The translations under genes and the position numbers were made by a program. The notes below the pieces were generated by a model, which saw only the letters and a program-made list of their open reading frames with translations, did not search any database and had not been told where the DNA came from. Shown here in pieces: positions 1 to 6,533 of a stretch of 8,191 nucleotides of DNA (position 1 is its first letter; every line of letters starts with the position of its first letter). Where the stretch lies: contig CAYQCH010000032.1 of NCBI GenBank assembly GCA_964415935.1, positions 1 through 8,191 on the forward strand, in the 5' to 3' direction. Source of the stretch: CAYQCH01 sp964415935. GTDB lineage: Bacteria; Patescibacteriota; Patescibacteriia; VMEV01; CAYQCH01.

Positions 1-1139
1 CGAGCACCTGGTTTGGCGGCGGCGTCAATTGTCTGCCGCGAAATATTAATCATAATGCCCATCGCGGCAAACAACACGATAAGCGATGAGCTGCCGTAGG
101 AAACAAACGGCAACGGCAGCCCCGTAATGGGCAGCAACCCAACCATGGCGGAAATGTTGATAAAACTTTGAAACCCGATCCAGCTGATAATACCTACGGC
201 CACAAAACGGCCAAAATTATCGGGCGCCTGCTTGGCGATACGGTACCCGCGCCGCATAAGCGTAAACAAAATGGCCAAAAATATCGCAACGACGACAAAC
301 CCCAGTTCCTCGGCGATAATTGCAAAAATGGAGTCGCCGATAACTTCTGGCAGATACAAATGCTTCTGCCGAGAATGCGCAAATCCCAAACCAAACAACC
401 CGCCGGAACCAATCGCCAGCAACGCCTGGTTAATGTGATACCCAATCCCCTGCGGGTCCAATTCCGGATGCAAAAAGACCGTCAGGCGTGCGGTGCGGTA
501 CGGGGCAATTTTGATGAGGAAGAACAGCCCCGCCACGCCAAGCGCCGCAAATCCCAACAAATGCTTAATATCCGCTCCAGCGGCAAAATACACCATCAAG
601 GCGATCATGACGATAACGGTCATGGTTCCCACATCCGGCTGAGCCAGCATGAGCACCATGACAATGCCAAGGGACAATAAAAACGGCATGAACCCGTCAG
701 AAAAATCCTTGATGACTCGTTTGTCGCGCTTCTCCAGCCAGGCAGCCAGGTACATGATAAAGGCCAGCTTCACCACCTCCGACGGCTGGAACACCAACGG
801 GCCAAGCCCCAGCCAGCTTTGCGCGCCGCCAAAGGACACGCCAAGGCCGGGAATAAGAACGGCAACAAGCATGACAATAGCCGCGACAAACAGGGTGAAC
901 CCCAAGCGCCGCCAGAGGCGGTAGTCAATCATTGAACAGGCGATGCAGATAAATACCCCAGGCAAAAATCCGTTGAGGATTTGGTGTTTTACGTAATACA
1001 AACTGTCACCAAAGCGCTGGAATGCCACGGCGGTACTGGCCGATGACAGCATGACCAGGCCAAACACGGCTACAAAGGCAAAACATGCCAGGAACACATA
1101 ATCCGGCGCATGCCATTTGCTTGATCGGCGAAGAACCAT
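1..1139 (-). CDS. ftsW: Septal peptidoglycan polymerase FtsW (SEDS family), 3' end cut by window edge
   Basis: SEDS-family integral membrane glycosyltransferase that polymerises lipid II into glycan strands, normally with a class B PBP, at the division site. The visible 379 codons (plus two bases of a CGN arginine codon) read open from ATG at 1139 with no stop, so the C-terminus lies outside the window. Usual family length suggests only a few residues are missing. Around ten hydrophobic segments are visible, the first at about residues 13-34. SEDS signatures include QPSE at 118-121 with K124, HINQALLAIGSGG at 235-247, and LPEVIGDSIFAIIAEELGF at 263-281. D269 in the last motif matches the conserved catalytic aspartate of RodA/FtsW. 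LPLPFVSYGSSS (341-352) is the conserved C-terminal loop. The gene starts two bases after the murD stop with no clear Shine-Dalgarno, so translation is probably coupled. RodA is the alternative; the murD linkage favours FtsW. Confidence 0.93.
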   Translation of the reverse strand, partial: MVLRRSSKWHAPDYVFLACFAFVAVFGLVMLSSASTAVAFQRFGDSLYYVKHQILNGFLPGVFICIACSMIDYRLWRRLGFTLFVAAIVMLVAVLIPGLGVSFGGAQSWLGLGPLVFQPSEVVKLAFIMYLAAWLEKRDKRVIKDFSDGFMPFLLSLGIVMVLMLAQPDVGTMTVIVMIALMVYFAAGADIKHLLGFAALGVAGLFFLIKIAPYRTARLTVFLHPELDPQGIGYHINQALLAIGSGGLFGLGFAHSRQKHLYLPEVIGDSIFAIIAEELGFVVVAIFLAILFTLMRRGYRIAKQAPDNFGRFVAVGIISWIGFQSFINISAMVGLLPITGLPLPFVSYGSSSLIVLFAAMGIMINISRQTIDAAAKPGA

Positions 1140-1141
1140 AT

Positions 1142-2557
1142 TTATTTTTGCGCAGACAGAGCGGCCACGGCGGCGTCGAATTGCGCCCCGCGGTCAAACT
1201 CGTTTTTAAACAGTCCAAAGCTGGCGCTGGCCGGCGAAAGAAGAACAATATCTCCTGACTGCGCCTGGCCAAAAGCCAGCCGTACGGCTTCTTCCATGCT
1301 TTGTGCCTGGCTTTGCGGCAACGGGGCCGCCACCAGCGGCTTGAAACGAGCCGTGCCGGCGCCAGGTAGCCATACAATGGACTTGCACAATTGCGGTAAT
1401 ACGTTGGCCAGGTCATCATAACGCAGGCCTTTATCAGCGCCGCCGGTGATAAGCACCAAGCCGCGTCCCTTCAGGGTTTGCAGGGCCGCCAGCGTCGCAG
1501 GCGGCGTGGTCGCCGTAGTGTCATTTACAAACGTTACGCCGCGCACTTCGTCCACGAACTGCATGCGCCCAGGCAACGGCGCAAATGTGGCCAGTTGGGC
1601 GGTTACGGCCTCGGTCCCCACTCCGCATTCCACGGCGCAAGCAACCGCCGCCAGCAGGTTTTCCTGGTTATGCTCGCCCAGCAGCCGCGACGCGCCAATA
1701 TCTGCCACCATCACGTCCTGCCCGCCCTGCCTTCGCATGACTGTGGTTCCCGACAAAAAATAACCGCCGTCCAACGCTTCCGTACGGTCAAACCAGACCA
1801 CGCGCGCCTTTGTTTTACCGGCCATTTCACGCGTATAGGCATTGCCATGATTGATAATGGCCACGTCGCCTTCTTTTTGATGCGCAACAATATACGACTT
1901 GGCTTGCGCATATTCCTGCATGTTCGCGTACCGATTGAGGTGATCTTCTTGTACATTCAGCAGCACGGCGACCTGCGGACTCAACGCATGCTCATGCAAA
2001 GACTCCAGCATCCAACTGGACAGTTCCAGCACGACGACATCATCAGCGGCGACCTCGTCGACAAACTCCAATGGCGAGCGTTTGCCGATATTTCCTCCCC
2101 ACCACAATTTTTGCTTTCCCGCTTGCAGGATGTGCGCAATTAACGACGTCGTCGTGCTCTTTCCCCGCGTGCCGGTAATGCCGATGATCCTAGCCGGGCA
2201 ATCGCGAAAAAACAACGTCATTTCCGATTCGACCGGCACGCCAGCCTGGCGAGCCTTCTGCAAATAGACCGACTGGATGGGAACACCCGGATTGCGGATG
2301 ACCATGTCCACGCTGGCAACATCCTGGTCGCGATGCTGCCCCATGACCCACTCGATGTTGCCCGCATACCCGATGGAGGCAGCAAAATCTTTGACACGCT
2401 TTATTTGCGGCGCCAGCTGTTCCTCAGTTTTCAAATCGGTAACCACCAAATCGGCGCCGCAGCGCATGGCGTACATCGCCGCCGCCAGACCGCTGCCATG
2501 TTCAAACTGACCCAACCCCATGATCGTTACCGTTTTTCCTGTCCAATCCTGCTGCAT
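1142..2557 (-). CDS. murD: UDP-N-acetylmuramoyl-L-alanine--D-glutamate ligase MurD
   Basis: Cytoplasmic ATP-dependent Mur ligase that adds D-Glu to UDP-MurNAc-L-Ala. It has 471 residues, slightly above the usual 430-460. Three domains are visible: an N-terminal nucleotide-sugar domain with GLG at 14-16, a central ATPase, and a C-terminal D-Glu-binding domain. Central motifs are the P-loop GTRGKST (129-135), ELSSW (178-182), DHLNRY (205-210) and HNQEN (296-300). K220 in YAQAK fits the carbamylated lysine of the family. C-terminal motifs are PGRMQFV (329-335), NDTTATTPPAT (345-355), TGGADKG (371-377) and SPASASFGLFKNEFDRG (441-457), which matches the MurD SPACAS...FKNFEQRG region. Oddities are Arg in place of the usual Asn in the P-loop and a few extra residues after GLG. 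ATG at 2557 is supported by AGGA six bases upstream. It starts 22 bases after pgeF and ends two bases before ftsW. Confidence 0.95.
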   Translation of the reverse strand: MQQDWTGKTVTIMGLGQFEHGSGLAAAMYAMRCGADLVVTDLKTEEQLAPQIKRVKDFAASIGYAGNIEWVMGQHRDQDVASVDMVIRNPGVPIQSVYLQKARQAGVPVESEMTLFFRDCPARIIGITGTRGKSTTTSLIAHILQAGKQKLWWGGNIGKRSPLEFVDEVAADDVVVLELSSWMLESLHEHALSPQVAVLLNVQEDHLNRYANMQEYAQAKSYIVAHQKEGDVAIINHGNAYTREMAGKTKARVVWFDRTEALDGGYFLSGTTVMRRQGGQDVMVADIGASRLLGEHNQENLLAAVACAVECGVGTEAVTAQLATFAPLPGRMQFVDEVRGVTFVNDTTATTPPATLAALQTLKGRGLVLITGGADKGLRYDDLANVLPQLCKSIVWLPGAGTARFKPLVAAPLPQSQAQSMEEAVRLAFGQAQSGDIVLLSPASASFGLFKNEFDRGAQFDAAVAALSAQK

Positions 2558-2561
2558 ATGT

Positions 2562-2565
2562 TCCT
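2562..2565 (-). promoter_or_regulatory. Shine-Dalgarno-like AGGA for murD
   Basis: AGGA followed by four bases (ACAT) and the murD ATG at 2557. It is one of very few recognisable ribosome-binding sequences in the window and supports this start. It lies in the 22-base pgeF-murD spacer. A TACAAT just upstream (2566-2571) resembles a -10 box but has no -35 box at proper spacing. Confidence 0.5.
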
Positions 2566-2579
2566 ATTGTAGCAAATTG

Positions 2580-2896
2580 TTACTTCGTCCGCGGCAACGC
2601 AATATACGCCCAAATATCATTGCGCAGCGCAGCTCCTTCTCGCCGATACGAAGGCCAGCGTTCATCTTCAAACGTGCAGACGCCACTCAGATCGACCTGN
2701 NNNNNNNNNNNNNNNNNNNNNNNNNNNNNNNNNNNNNNNNNNNNNNNNNNNNNNNNNNNNNNNNNNNNNNNNNNNNNNNNNNNNNNNNNNNNNNNNNNNC
2801 GCGCCCAAACCTCAACGCGCCAAAAGATGCGTCTGTACAGCCATGCAGCACGCCTGCCTGCACCAACAATTCAGATTTCCATTGAAATGGCTTCAT
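2580..2896 (-). CDS. pgeF: Peptidoglycan editing factor PgeF / YfiH laccase-domain protein, interrupted by assembly gap
   Basis: Two fragments flank a 100-N gap. The N-terminal piece (2896-2800, 32 residues from ATG) carries GVLHGCTDASFGALRFG, which fits the family's opening 'HGFSTR..G' motif. The C-terminal piece (2699-2580, 39 residues then TAA) carries CTFEDERWPSYRREG near the end, which fits the family's terminal 'Ct....fFSYRRdg..GR' motif. Members are usually about 240-270 residues, so roughly 170-190 are hidden, including the zinc-binding His/Cys/His residues. The fragments are not in phase across exactly 100 Ns: a gap length of 3n+2 is required, so this is a placeholder effect rather than a proven frameshift. 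In E. coli, PgeF removes L-Ser wrongly placed on UDP-MurNAc; related proteins (LACC1) act on purine nucleosides. Position directly before murD and ftsW supports the cell-wall role. The identification rests on short end motifs only. Confidence 0.72.
2700..2799. other. Assembly gap (100 N) inside pgeF
   Basis: Exactly 100 Ns, the conventional placeholder for a gap of unknown size. Reading frames on either side require a true length of 3n+2, so 100 is not the real size. From usual PgeF length, about 500-560 bases are likely hidden. Confidence 0.9.
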
Positions 2897-2904
2897 ACCA
2901 AGAA

Positions 2905-2933
2905 ACTATACCCCTTGGGCGTTTGTCGGACAA
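2905..2933 (-). promoter_or_regulatory. Sigma-70-type promoter for pgeF-murD-ftsW
   Basis: On the minus strand, TTGTCC (2933-2928, 4 of 6 to TTGACA) and TATAGT (2910-2905, 5 of 6 to TATAAT) are separated by exactly 17 bases. A start site about seven bases after the -10 box would fall near 2898, only one or two bases before the pgeF ATG at 2896, giving a leaderless or near-leaderless message. The -35 box overlaps the last bases of the secY terminator tail. This is read from sequence only. Confidence 0.6.
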
Positions 2934-2963
2934 AACAAAACAGCCCGAAAGAACGGACTGTTT
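2931..2963 (-). terminator. Rho-independent terminator after secY
   Basis: On the minus strand, AAACAGTCCG (2963-2954) pairs with CGGGCTGTTT (2947-2938), a ten-pair stem with one G-U wobble. The loop is TTCTTT (2953-2948). The U-rich tail TTTGTTTTG (2939-2931) follows, its first bases shared with the stem foot. It begins 14 bases after the secY stop and closes the ribosomal protein operon. Confidence 0.85.
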
Positions 2964-2977
2964 GTAGGCATACGCGC

Positions 2978-4246
2978 TTAGAGCGCGTCGTAGTCATGCA
3001 TGGTCAGCTGCGCGTTGATTTGCTGCACGATTTCCACCACTACGCCGACCACGATGAGGATGCTGGTACCGCCAAGGGTCAGGGTCTGAATGTTGGTAAA
3101 GTATTGCACCACATTCGGCAAAATAGCCACCAGACCCAAGAACAACGCGCCCGCCAGCAACACGCGATTGACGATGTACTGCAGGTATTGCTCCGTGGGT
3201 TTGCCCGGTCGGATGCCAGGAATAAAGGCGCCCTGCTTCTGCAGATTTTCCGCCACCTGTTCCGGCTTGAAGACAATGGATGAGTAAAAGAATGTCAGGG
3301 CAAAGACCAGGACAAAGTAAATAATGCCGTAATACAGCTGGTTCTGGAAGAAGTTATAGACGGCGCGCGCCACTTCCACCACGGTTGGGTTCTGCGCGCT
3401 GAACAGCAGCTGCGCAATGGTTGGCGGAAACAATACCACGGAAATAGCGAAGATGATCGGGATAACACCGGTCATGTTCACGCGCAGCGGCAAATGGGAA
3501 TCAACCGAGGCTCCCGTCACGCGGGACTGACGCGCATACGACACCGGAATATTGCGCTGTCCTTCGGTCATGAAAACAATAGCCACAACGCTCACCACGG
3601 CCAATACGCCCAAGGCAATCAGGCTCAGTAATTGGCTCTGATCGTAAGAAATGAACGTCTGCTGCAGCAATGACGGCAGGCCGGCAATGATGCCGGCAAA
3701 AATCAACATGGAAATTCCGTTGCCAATGTTGCGCTCGGAAATCAATTCGCCGATCCACATCAGCAAAATGGTGCCGGCCGTCATGCTGATCATGGCAATG
3801 ATGATCTGCGTCGGTGTCAGGCCCCCGACAATATCAAACTGCGTCTGCTGGCGGAGTAAGGTGATAAAGGCAAATGACTGCAAAAACGCAAACGGAACCG
3901 TAGCCCAGCGGGTCCAACGGTTGATTTTCTGTTGCCCGGACTCCCCCTCCTTCTGCAACTCTTCCCAAGACGGAATGACCATGGTCAGCAGCTGGAACAC
4001 GATGGAAGACGTAATATAGGGGGAGACGCCCAAGGCCACGATGGAAAAGCTTTCCAACCCGCCGCCCGAAAACAAGTTAATCAGGCCGAGCAGTTGGTTT
4101 GACTGGAAAAACGCGCGCAAATTTTCAACGTTGACGCCCGGCACCGGAATATGGGCCAGGACACGGAAAACGAAAAGCATGGCCAACACGAAGAAGATGC
4201 TGTTGCGCAACTCACGAATGGCGAAAATCTGGCGCAGTTTTTGCAT
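2978..4246 (-). CDS. secY: Preprotein translocase channel subunit SecY
   Basis: Ten-TM pore of the Sec translocon, moving unfolded proteins through the cytoplasmic membrane and inserting membrane proteins, with SecE and SecA as partners. I start at ATG 4246 (422 residues), where MQKLRQIFAIRELR matches the normal SecY N-terminus. The open frame extends to an ATG at 4300, but those 18 extra residues would overlap rplO by 29 bases and do not look like SecY. Visible family features are HIPVPGVN (32-39), the plug region LINLFSGGGLESFSI (55-69), LGVSPYITSSI (72-82), the KEGESGQQKINRWTR cytoplasmic loop (99-113), ERNIGNGISMLIF (171-183) and GIRPG (344-348), whose arginine corresponds to the key cytoplasmic-loop Arg. 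It lies 25 bases after rplO, with no clear Shine-Dalgarno, and is followed by a terminator. No adk follows. Confidence 0.97.
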   Translation of the reverse strand: MQKLRQIFAIRELRNSIFFVLAMLFVFRVLAHIPVPGVNVENLRAFFQSNQLLGLINLFSGGGLESFSIVALGVSPYITSSIVFQLLTMVIPSWEELQKEGESGQQKINRWTRWATVPFAFLQSFAFITLLRQQTQFDIVGGLTPTQIIIAMISMTAGTILLMWIGELISERNIGNGISMLIFAGIIAGLPSLLQQTFISYDQSQLLSLIALGVLAVVSVVAIVFMTEGQRNIPVSYARQSRVTGASVDSHLPLRVNMTGVIPIIFAISVVLFPPTIAQLLFSAQNPTVVEVARAVYNFFQNQLYYGIIYFVLVFALTFFYSSIVFKPEQVAENLQKQGAFIPGIRPGKPTEQYLQYIVNRVLLAGALFLGLVAILPNVVQYFTNIQTLTLGGTSILIVVGVVVEIVQQINAQLTMHDYDAL

Positions 4247-4271
4247 AACAAGCGAATGACAAATTTGCGTC

Positions 4272-4712
4272 TTAAGCGACTTTGCCGCCGGCAGCTTCAA
4301 TTTTCTGCTTGGCTGAGGCGGAAACGTGGCAATGAGAAACCTTCAAGGCCTTGGTGACCTCGCCATTACCCAAAATCTTGATGCCGTTCACGTGCGTAGA
4401 CACCAAACCGGCATTGACGAGACTGTTCGGATCAACCACGGCATTGGCCGAAAAGGCCTTATCCAAATCGGATACCTTCACGATTTCCATCTTGGCGTGG
4501 ATGCTCTTAAAGCCTCCCAATTTGGGGATGCTCATCAAGCGGCGGCGTAAACTCTTAAAACGAAGCCCACCAACGCCCGAACGAGAGGTCTGCCCCTTCT
4601 GGCCGCGACCGGAATACGAACCGTGGCCGGACGAATCACCGCGACCGATGCGCTTGCGCTTCATGTTGGAGAGGCGCTTGGGAGCCTGCAATGTGTTTAA
4701 CGATAATGGCAT
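4272..4712 (-). CDS. rplO: 50S ribosomal protein L15 (uL15)
   Basis: Large-subunit protein that binds 23S rRNA and joins late in assembly. It has 146 residues, the normal length. The basic Gly/Arg-rich N-terminal arm is clear, with KRKRIGRGDSSGHGSYSGRG at 18-37 and KGQTSRSGVGG at 39-49, followed by the globular part with RLMSIPKLGGF (58-68) and the C-terminal GNGEVTKAL...VSASAKQKIEAAGG region (116-144). ATG at 4712 lies six bases after the rpsE stop. In most non-CPR bacteria rpmD (L30) sits between these two genes; there is no room for it here. The bases just before the start read TTACGT, not a Shine-Dalgarno, so translation is probably coupled to rpsE. Confidence 0.97.
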   Translation of the reverse strand: MPLSLNTLQAPKRLSNMKRKRIGRGDSSGHGSYSGRGQKGQTSRSGVGGLRFKSLRRRLMSIPKLGGFKSIHAKMEIVKVSDLDKAFSANAVVDPNSLVNAGLVSTHVNGIKILGNGEVTKALKVSHCHVSASAKQKIEAAGGKVA

Positions 4713-4718
4713 ACGTAA

Positions 4719-5297
4719 TTACTTACTAGCGCGGGACGTGTACGGCTTAATCTTCTTGAGCGCATCCAGCGTCGCCTGCGCATTGTTGATCTTGTTGTTG
4801 GAGCCGATCATCTTGGCCGTAACATTCTTCACGCCCGATAATTCAAGGATTGTTCGCATCACGCCGCCGGCAATAATACCCGTTCCGACCGGAGCCGGCT
4901 TTACAATAACCTTGCTGGAACCGAATTTCGCGTGGGAAGCGTGAGCAATGGAGCCGTTCTTTGTGATCGGGATGCGCAGCATGTTCTTTTTGGCGCGGCT
5001 GACGGCCTTGTTCACGGCCAATGTCACGTCCAAACCCTTTCCAATACCAAACCCAATGCGGTTTATCCGGTCGCCAACGGCCACAGTGGCGCGAAAACTC
5101 ATGCGTTTGCCACCTTCCGTAACACGGGTCACGCGAGCGATGTCAATAATGCGCTGGTCGAATTCCGACTCCTCGCGCGGGCGGCGCGGTCCGCCGCGGC
5201 GGCCTTGTCGGCCTCCGCCCATGCCGCCACGCATCGGGCGGCGCTGTTCGCCCGGTTTCGCGCCGGTTGCTGGAGTTGTTTTTTTCTCTTCATTCAT
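4719..5297 (-). CDS. rpsE: 30S ribosomal protein S5 (uS5) with Gly/Arg-rich N-terminal extension
   Basis: Small-subunit protein near the mRNA entry channel, important for decoding accuracy. It has 192 residues against about 165 in E. coli. The S5 double-stranded-RNA-binding-like domain starts near SEFDQRIIDIARVTRV (44-59) and includes GGKRMSFRA (62-70) and VGDRINRIGFGIGKG (74-88). The C-terminal domain has KPAPVGTGIIAGGVMR (133-148) and GSNNKINNAQATLDAL (165-180). The extra length is at the N-terminus: residues 19-41 are almost only Arg, Gly, Pro, Met and Gln, a low-complexity basic tail. ATG at 5297 is the only sensible start for this frame, 20 bases after rplR, and has no Shine-Dalgarno. 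Confidence 0.97.
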   Translation of the reverse strand: MNEEKKTTPATGAKPGEQRRPMRGGMGGGRQGRRGGPRRPREESEFDQRIIDIARVTRVTEGGKRMSFRATVAVGDRINRIGFGIGKGLDVTLAVNKAVSRAKKNMLRIPITKNGSIAHASHAKFGSSKVIVKPAPVGTGIIAGGVMRTILELSGVKNVTAKMIGSNNKINNAQATLDALKKIKPYTSRASK

Positions 5298-5317
5298 ACG
5301 GTTTGAAATACGAGCGA

Positions 5318-5680
5318 TTAAAACTTGAGTCCTGCTTCGCGCACCGCATCGGCAAAAATCTTCACGCGGCCATGAAAACGGTAGCTGCGGCGGTCAAACA
5401 CAACTTCTTTAATGCCGGCGTCCAAAACAGCTTTGGCCATGGCCTTCCCCACCTCCGCCGCGGCTTCGGTTTTTGGCATCTTCTTTTTCAACACATCGCG
5501 CTGGTGCACAGCGGCCAGCGTCTTTCCGGAGAGATCGTCAATAGCCTGAGCCGAAATATAACGCAAGCTGCGATGCACGGCTAAACGAGGGCGCTGGGCA
5601 GTGCCGGAGATCTTGGCGCGTACGCGGCCGATGCGGCGCGCGCGCTGATTGAGAATGGTTGACTGTTGTTTGGGGTTCAT
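5318..5680 (-). CDS. rplR: 50S ribosomal protein L18 (uL18)
   Basis: 5S rRNA-binding protein of the central protuberance, acting with L5. It has 120 residues, the usual size. Family features are a basic N-terminus with RARRIGRVRAKISGT (13-27), RPRLAVHRSLRYISAQAIDD (30-49), and the conserved C-terminal FDRRSYRFHGRVKIFADAVR (95-114) ending EAGLKF. The start ATG at 5680 lies 18 bases after rplF. GGTGAG at 5692-5697 could serve as a weak Shine-Dalgarno, but 11 bases from the ATG is rather far. Confidence 0.97.
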   Translation of the reverse strand: MNPKQQSTILNQRARRIGRVRAKISGTAQRPRLAVHRSLRYISAQAIDDLSGKTLAAVHQRDVLKKKMPKTEAAAEVGKAMAKAVLDAGIKEVVFDRRSYRFHGRVKIFADAVREAGLKF

Positions 5681-5698
5681 ATCGTTTAGATCTCACCG

Positions 5699-6094
5699 TT
5701 ATGCTGAGGCTGTGGCAGCCTTGCCAGCTTTGCGGCGAATAACTTCGTCGACATACTTGATACCCTTGCCCTTGTACGGTTCGGGTTCACGCAAAGCGCG
5801 AATTTCAGCAGAAACCTGGCCGACCAGCTGCTTATCAATGCCAGACACTGTAATAAGGTTCTTATCGACTTCCGCCGTGATGGTCTTGGGTAATTCGTAA
5901 ACGATTGGATGCGTGTAGCCGAGCTGGAAGGTCAGCTTTTGTCCCGACTGGGCNNNNNNNNNNNNNNNNNNNNNNNNNNNNNNNNNNNNNNNNNNNNNNN
6001 NNNNNNNNNNNNNNNNNNNNNNNNNNNNNNNNNNNNNNNNNNNNNNNNNNNNNCCTTTGGGAATTTCGATGACTTGTTTTCCAATACGGGACAT
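5699..6094 (-). CDS. rplF: 50S ribosomal protein L6 (uL6), interrupted by assembly gap
   Basis: Large-subunit protein near the sarcin-ricin loop and the factor-binding site. Only the ends are present: 13 N-terminal residues (MSRIGKQVIEIPK) and 84 C-terminal residues starting AQSGQKLTFQLGYTHPI. The C-terminal piece includes GIDKQLVGQVSAEIRALREP and PYKGKGIKYVDEVIRRKAGK, the strongest L6 signature. Aligned by eye to E. coli L6 (177 residues), about 83 residues corresponding to positions 14-96 fall in the gap. The two pieces happen to be in phase over 100 Ns, so the 131-residue reading is artificially short rather than a true deletion. ATG at 6094 is one base after the rpsH stop, implying tight coupling. 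Confidence 0.95.
   Translation of the reverse strand: MSRIGKQVIEIPKXXXXXXXXXXXXXXXXXXXXXXXXXXXXXXXXXXAQSGQKLTFQLGYTHPIVYELPKTITAEVDKNLITVSGIDKQLVGQVSAEIRALREPEPYKGKGIKYVDEVIRRKAGKAATASA
5954..6053. other. Assembly gap (100 N) inside rplF
   Basis: Exactly 100 Ns. By comparison with full-length L6 the real missing length should be near 250 bases. Frames on both sides require 3n+1, which both 100 and about 247 satisfy. Confidence 0.9.
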
Positions 6095-6095
6095 A

Positions 6096-6521
6096 TTAGT
6101 AGACTTCGCAAATTACTTCTCCACCCACGCCGACCTTCTTGGCTTCGATGTTGGTCATCAAGCCTTGCGAGGTGGAAATAATGGCAACCCCCATGTTATT
6201 AAGAACAACTGGTAATTCATCCTTCCCGCGATAAATGCGTAATCCTGGCTTGCTCACGCGCTTGAGGTGCTGGAAAGCGGGCTTGCGCTGCTCATCATAT
6301 CGCAAAGCGATGCGCAATGAAGCGAAGCGCTGCTCCTGCTTCTCTGCTTCAGCATTACCCTCATCTTTGGCGACGGCGCCAACATACCCTTGTTTCTGCA
6401 AAATGTTGGCGATCTGGTGTTTTAATTTGGAATACGGCAGCACCACCTCCGGCTTGCCGACTGCGGCGGCGTTGCGGATGCGGGTAAGCATGTCGCTAAT
6501 TGGGTCTTGAATCATTGCCAT
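6096..6521 (-). CDS. rpsH: 30S ribosomal protein S8 (uS8)
   Basis: Primary 16S rRNA-binding protein of the small-subunit platform. In E. coli it also represses its own operon by binding spc mRNA. It has 141 residues, about 11 more than E. coli S8. Conserved parts are DPISDMLTRIRNA (6-18), the KRVSKPGLRIY segment (87-97), DELP (101-104) and STSQGLMTNIEAKKVGVGGE (116-135). The extra residues sit around 51-66, a charged Glu/Lys/Gln-rich stretch between the two domains. The start is ATG 6521; a second in-frame ATG two codons later (6515) is an equally possible start. It lies 12 bases after rpsN, and the bases before the start read ACACGT, not a Shine-Dalgarno. Confidence 0.97.
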   Translation of the reverse strand: MAMIQDPISDMLTRIRNAAAVGKPEVVLPYSKLKHQIANILQKQGYVGAVAKDEGNAEAEKQEQRFASLRIALRYDEQRKPAFQHLKRVSKPGLRIYRGKDELPVVLNNMGVAIISTSQGLMTNIEAKKVGVGGEVICEVY

Positions 6522-6533
6522 ACGTGTATGCGT

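Noticed and set aside
168..680. Plus-strand open frame of 170 codons
   Set aside because: It is wholly antisense to ftsW, rich in low-complexity His/Asn/Gln residues and matches no family.
1478..2143. Plus-strand open frame of 221 codons
   Set aside because: It is antisense to well-supported murD and its Arg/His-rich translation looks like a shadow.
2566..2597. Possible separate murD promoter (TTGCCG and TACAAT)
   Set aside because: The spacer between the boxes is 20 bases, too long for a standard promoter, and murD is in a tight operon.
2580..2896. Frameshift pseudogene reading of pgeF
   Set aside because: The phase difference arises only if the gap is taken as exactly 100 bases, which is a placeholder value.
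4247..4300. Extended SecY start at 4300 adding 18 residues
   Set aside because: It overlaps rplO by 29 bases, and the added residues do not resemble SecY; MQKLRQIF at 4246 matches the family N-terminus.
4351..4944. Plus-strand open frame of 197 codons
   Set aside because: It is antisense across rplO and rpsE, both certain, with no recognisable domain.
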